DNA of 38,847 nucleotides, from positions 1 to 38,847 of the IMG/VR virus record IMGVR_UViG_3300032322_002937, one strand, 5' to 3'. The position numbers were made by a program, and so were the translations under genes. This document shows positions 37,393 through 38,847 of the stretch, piece by piece; within the stretch, counting starts at the first letter, position 1, and each line of letters opens with the position of its first letter. The notes beneath the pieces are model-generated. The model was given only the letters and a program-made list of their open reading frames with translations. It did no database searches and had not been told where the DNA came from. This DNA comes from a virus.

Positions 37393-38847
37393 TTAGGCCA
37401 GGCCCGTGGCGGCAATTTCAATGGCGGCATTCTGCGCCGCATCTTGCGCACCGCCGGACGCATTGGCGCGGCGCGTATCCACATCAAGGATGATGCCGCG
37501 CACATCCAGCATTTCATTCGATTCTTTGATCTGATCCGCTTGCCGCTCAGGGTCATAGCCCTGTTCGGAAACAGCTTGCGGCCAGGTCTTCAAACCCATG
37601 CGGATCATAGCCTTGGTCGCCAGCGCATCCTTCAGCGGGTCAATGAATTCAAAAGGCGGCGGCGCCCAGGCGACCGGATAGTTGCTATCATCCGGCGGCA
37701 AGACTTCAGCAGCCACAGCTGCTTCCACCCATGCGCGCCATACCCGGTCACACATTCCCGGTATCAGCATCAGCCACTGGTCTTGTTCCAGACGGCGCTT
37801 AAAGGCGATGCGGCCAGCGCGCAGGCTGGAATAATTGGCGCCGGAAAGGTCGCCGGTCAGCAAATCATAGGTCAGACCATAAGCGGCCGCGATGGCGTGA
37901 AGCTGATGGCGCGAAAGCCCATCAAAGCTGCCCGCGCCGCTTGGCTGCGTGAAGCTGACTTCTTCGCCGGGTGCAAGGCGTTCCACCATGCCGGGGCTGA
38001 AGCTTTTCACTGCCTCGCCAGCGCTGTCTTTGCCCTCCAGGGGCCCAGCCGCGGGCGGTGCAGCGCTGGTCACAAAGGCAGCGAGGCATGCCTGGATTTT
38101 GGCCTGTTGTAAGGCAGCGTCTTCCAATTCATCTAGCTCGCGCAACCTGTTGATCACAGGCGATGGCACTGGCACACCGCGCACCTGGCCCGGGCGCTGC
38201 GCGCGGTACAGGTGGATGATGCTTTCGGCCGGCACGCGCCGGCGCTTGGCGTAAAAGGCAAAGCTGGCAGAATTGGCAGGCTGCCGGTCGAAAACCGTCT
38301 GGCCCATGCCGGACAGCGCGCCGGGGTGGCGTTCGAATAGGTGATACGCCACCGGCCGGGCCTGGGCGTCAAATTCAATACCGCTGCGGATGATGTTACC
38401 GTTGCTCAGCGTGTCGCTATTGAACGCCTCATCAAGCAAATCGGCTTCCAACACCTGCAGCACCAGGGGCACCTTCATGCCACGGCGGCGCGCTTCTGCG
38501 GGCGAAAGGCGCATCATCTGGATCAGCACTTCACCAGATTCGGCACGGGCGCGCGCGGCTTGTTCCTGGATGCCCCAAAAATCCAGCATGCCATGAGCAT
38601 CTGCGCGCCTGGCCCATTCGCCAAACAGCTTATCAACGCCAGCATTATCGCCGGTCTTCATGTCAGAACGCGGCGTGATGCCATAGCCGATCTGATAGGC
38701 GACCAGCATATCCAATGCGGACGACGCCCAGGCATTGTTCCGCGTCAGATCGCGGGACCGATTGCGCAGCACCTTAAGCCCGCCCGCCACTTCGGTCTGC
38801 GCATCTGAAAAATTAGTCTGCCAGTTGCGAGTCCGCCGCGTAACCCG
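37393..38847 (-). CDS. Portal protein, lambda B-like (N-terminus beyond the window)
   Basis: It encodes 484 visible residues and is cut at the right edge: in-frame codons upstream of the GTG at 38790 read RRTRNWQTNFSDAQTEVAGG, a normal portal beginning, so the real start is outside. KVLRNRSRDLTRNNAWASSA, YQIGYGITPRS, IQEQAARARAESGEVLIQMM, RAQRPGQVRGVPVPSPVINR and SSLRAGRIAFKRRLEQDQWL are in line with lambda-type portals (PF05136). It forms the dodecameric DNA gate of the head. It is the first visible gene of the late operon; terminase genes should follow upstream beyond the edge. Confidence 0.95.
   Translation of the reverse strand, partial: RVTRRTRNWQTNFSDAQTEVAGGLKVLRNRSRDLTRNNAWASSALDMLVAYQIGYGITPRSDMKTGDNAGVDKLFGEWARRADAHGMLDFWGIQEQAARARAESGEVLIQMMRLSPAEARRRGMKVPLVLQVLEADLLDEAFNSDTLSNGNIIRSGIEFDAQARPVAYHLFERHPGALSGMGQTVFDRQPANSASFAFYAKRRRVPAESIIHLYRAQRPGQVRGVPVPSPVINRLRELDELEDAALQQAKIQACLAAFVTSAAPPAAGPLEGKDSAGEAVKSFSPGMVERLAPGEEVSFTQPSGAGSFDGLSRHQLHAIAAAYGLTYDLLTGDLSGANYSSLRAGRIAFKRRLEQDQWLMLIPGMCDRVWRAWVEAAVAAEVLPPDDSNYPVAWAPPPFEFIDPLKDALATKAMIRMGLKTWPQAVSEQGYDPERQADQIKESNEMLDVRGIILDVDTRRANASGGAQDAAQNAAIEIAATGLA

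Noticed and set aside
36226-38112. 628-codon plus-strand frame opposite capsid and portal
   Set aside because: Gly/Arg/His-rich shadow of two clearly recognised genes; no start context.

Overview
The window is most of the genome of a temperate, lambda-type siphovirus of an alphaproteobacterium. The virus call rests on a head-tail gene series in canonical order (portal, fused ClpP-type protease/capsid, decoration protein, tail completion genes, tail tube, frameshifted tail chaperones, a 1306-residue tape measure, tail tip, fibres), a spanin/endolysin lysis cassette, a tyrosine integrase and repressor/Cro-type regulators. The host call rests on a GcrA-like protein, a regulator family confined to Alphaproteobacteria, and on the high G+C. 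A family such as Acetobacteraceae is only a guess. The terminase genes and the portal N-terminus lie beyond the right edge.

Layout. 1-3500 (minus strand): replication module with a P-loop ATPase, two unknown proteins and a striking array of twelve TTCACACC copies that is a candidate origin. 3499-3927 (plus): a small regulatory pair behind a promoter overlapped by a perfect palindrome. 7117-3883 (minus): early operon of Cro-like protein, CII-like protein, small membrane protein, GcrA-like protein, two small genes and a C5 cytosine methyltransferase that carries a second long same-strand frame. A plus-strand membrane protein gene (6484-6894) lies inside this unit, antisense to it. 7185-7595 (plus): Xre-type repressor gene flanked by paired TTAC-N7-GTAA operators. 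7678-13835 (plus): a tightly packed operon of about fifteen small accessory genes, many coupled by 4-8 base overlaps, ending in excisionase, integrase and three small genes. 13841-13888: the 3' part of a tRNA-Thr(GGT), read as attP. 38847-14001 (minus): the late operon from head genes to lysis genes, with dNMP kinase, a broken methyltransferase and an HTH-metallophosphoesterase between fibres and lysis.

Because the tRNA-like site lies next to the integrase but in the middle of the phage genes (early genes on one side, lysis and structural genes on the other), the sequence fits the circular or virion form, or a free phage contig, rather than an integrated prophage with phage genes on one side of the att site only.

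How it probably works: the repressor at 7185 would bind the TTAC-N7-GTAA sites on both sides of its gene and silence the leftward Cro/CII/GcrA/methyltransferase operon and the rightward accessory operon. The GcrA-like protein and the methyltransferase could retune host transcription and DNA modification. The replication ATPase could act at the TTCACACC array. The late operon builds a non-contractile tail and lyses the cell by holin, GH19-type endolysin and Rz/Rz1 spanins.
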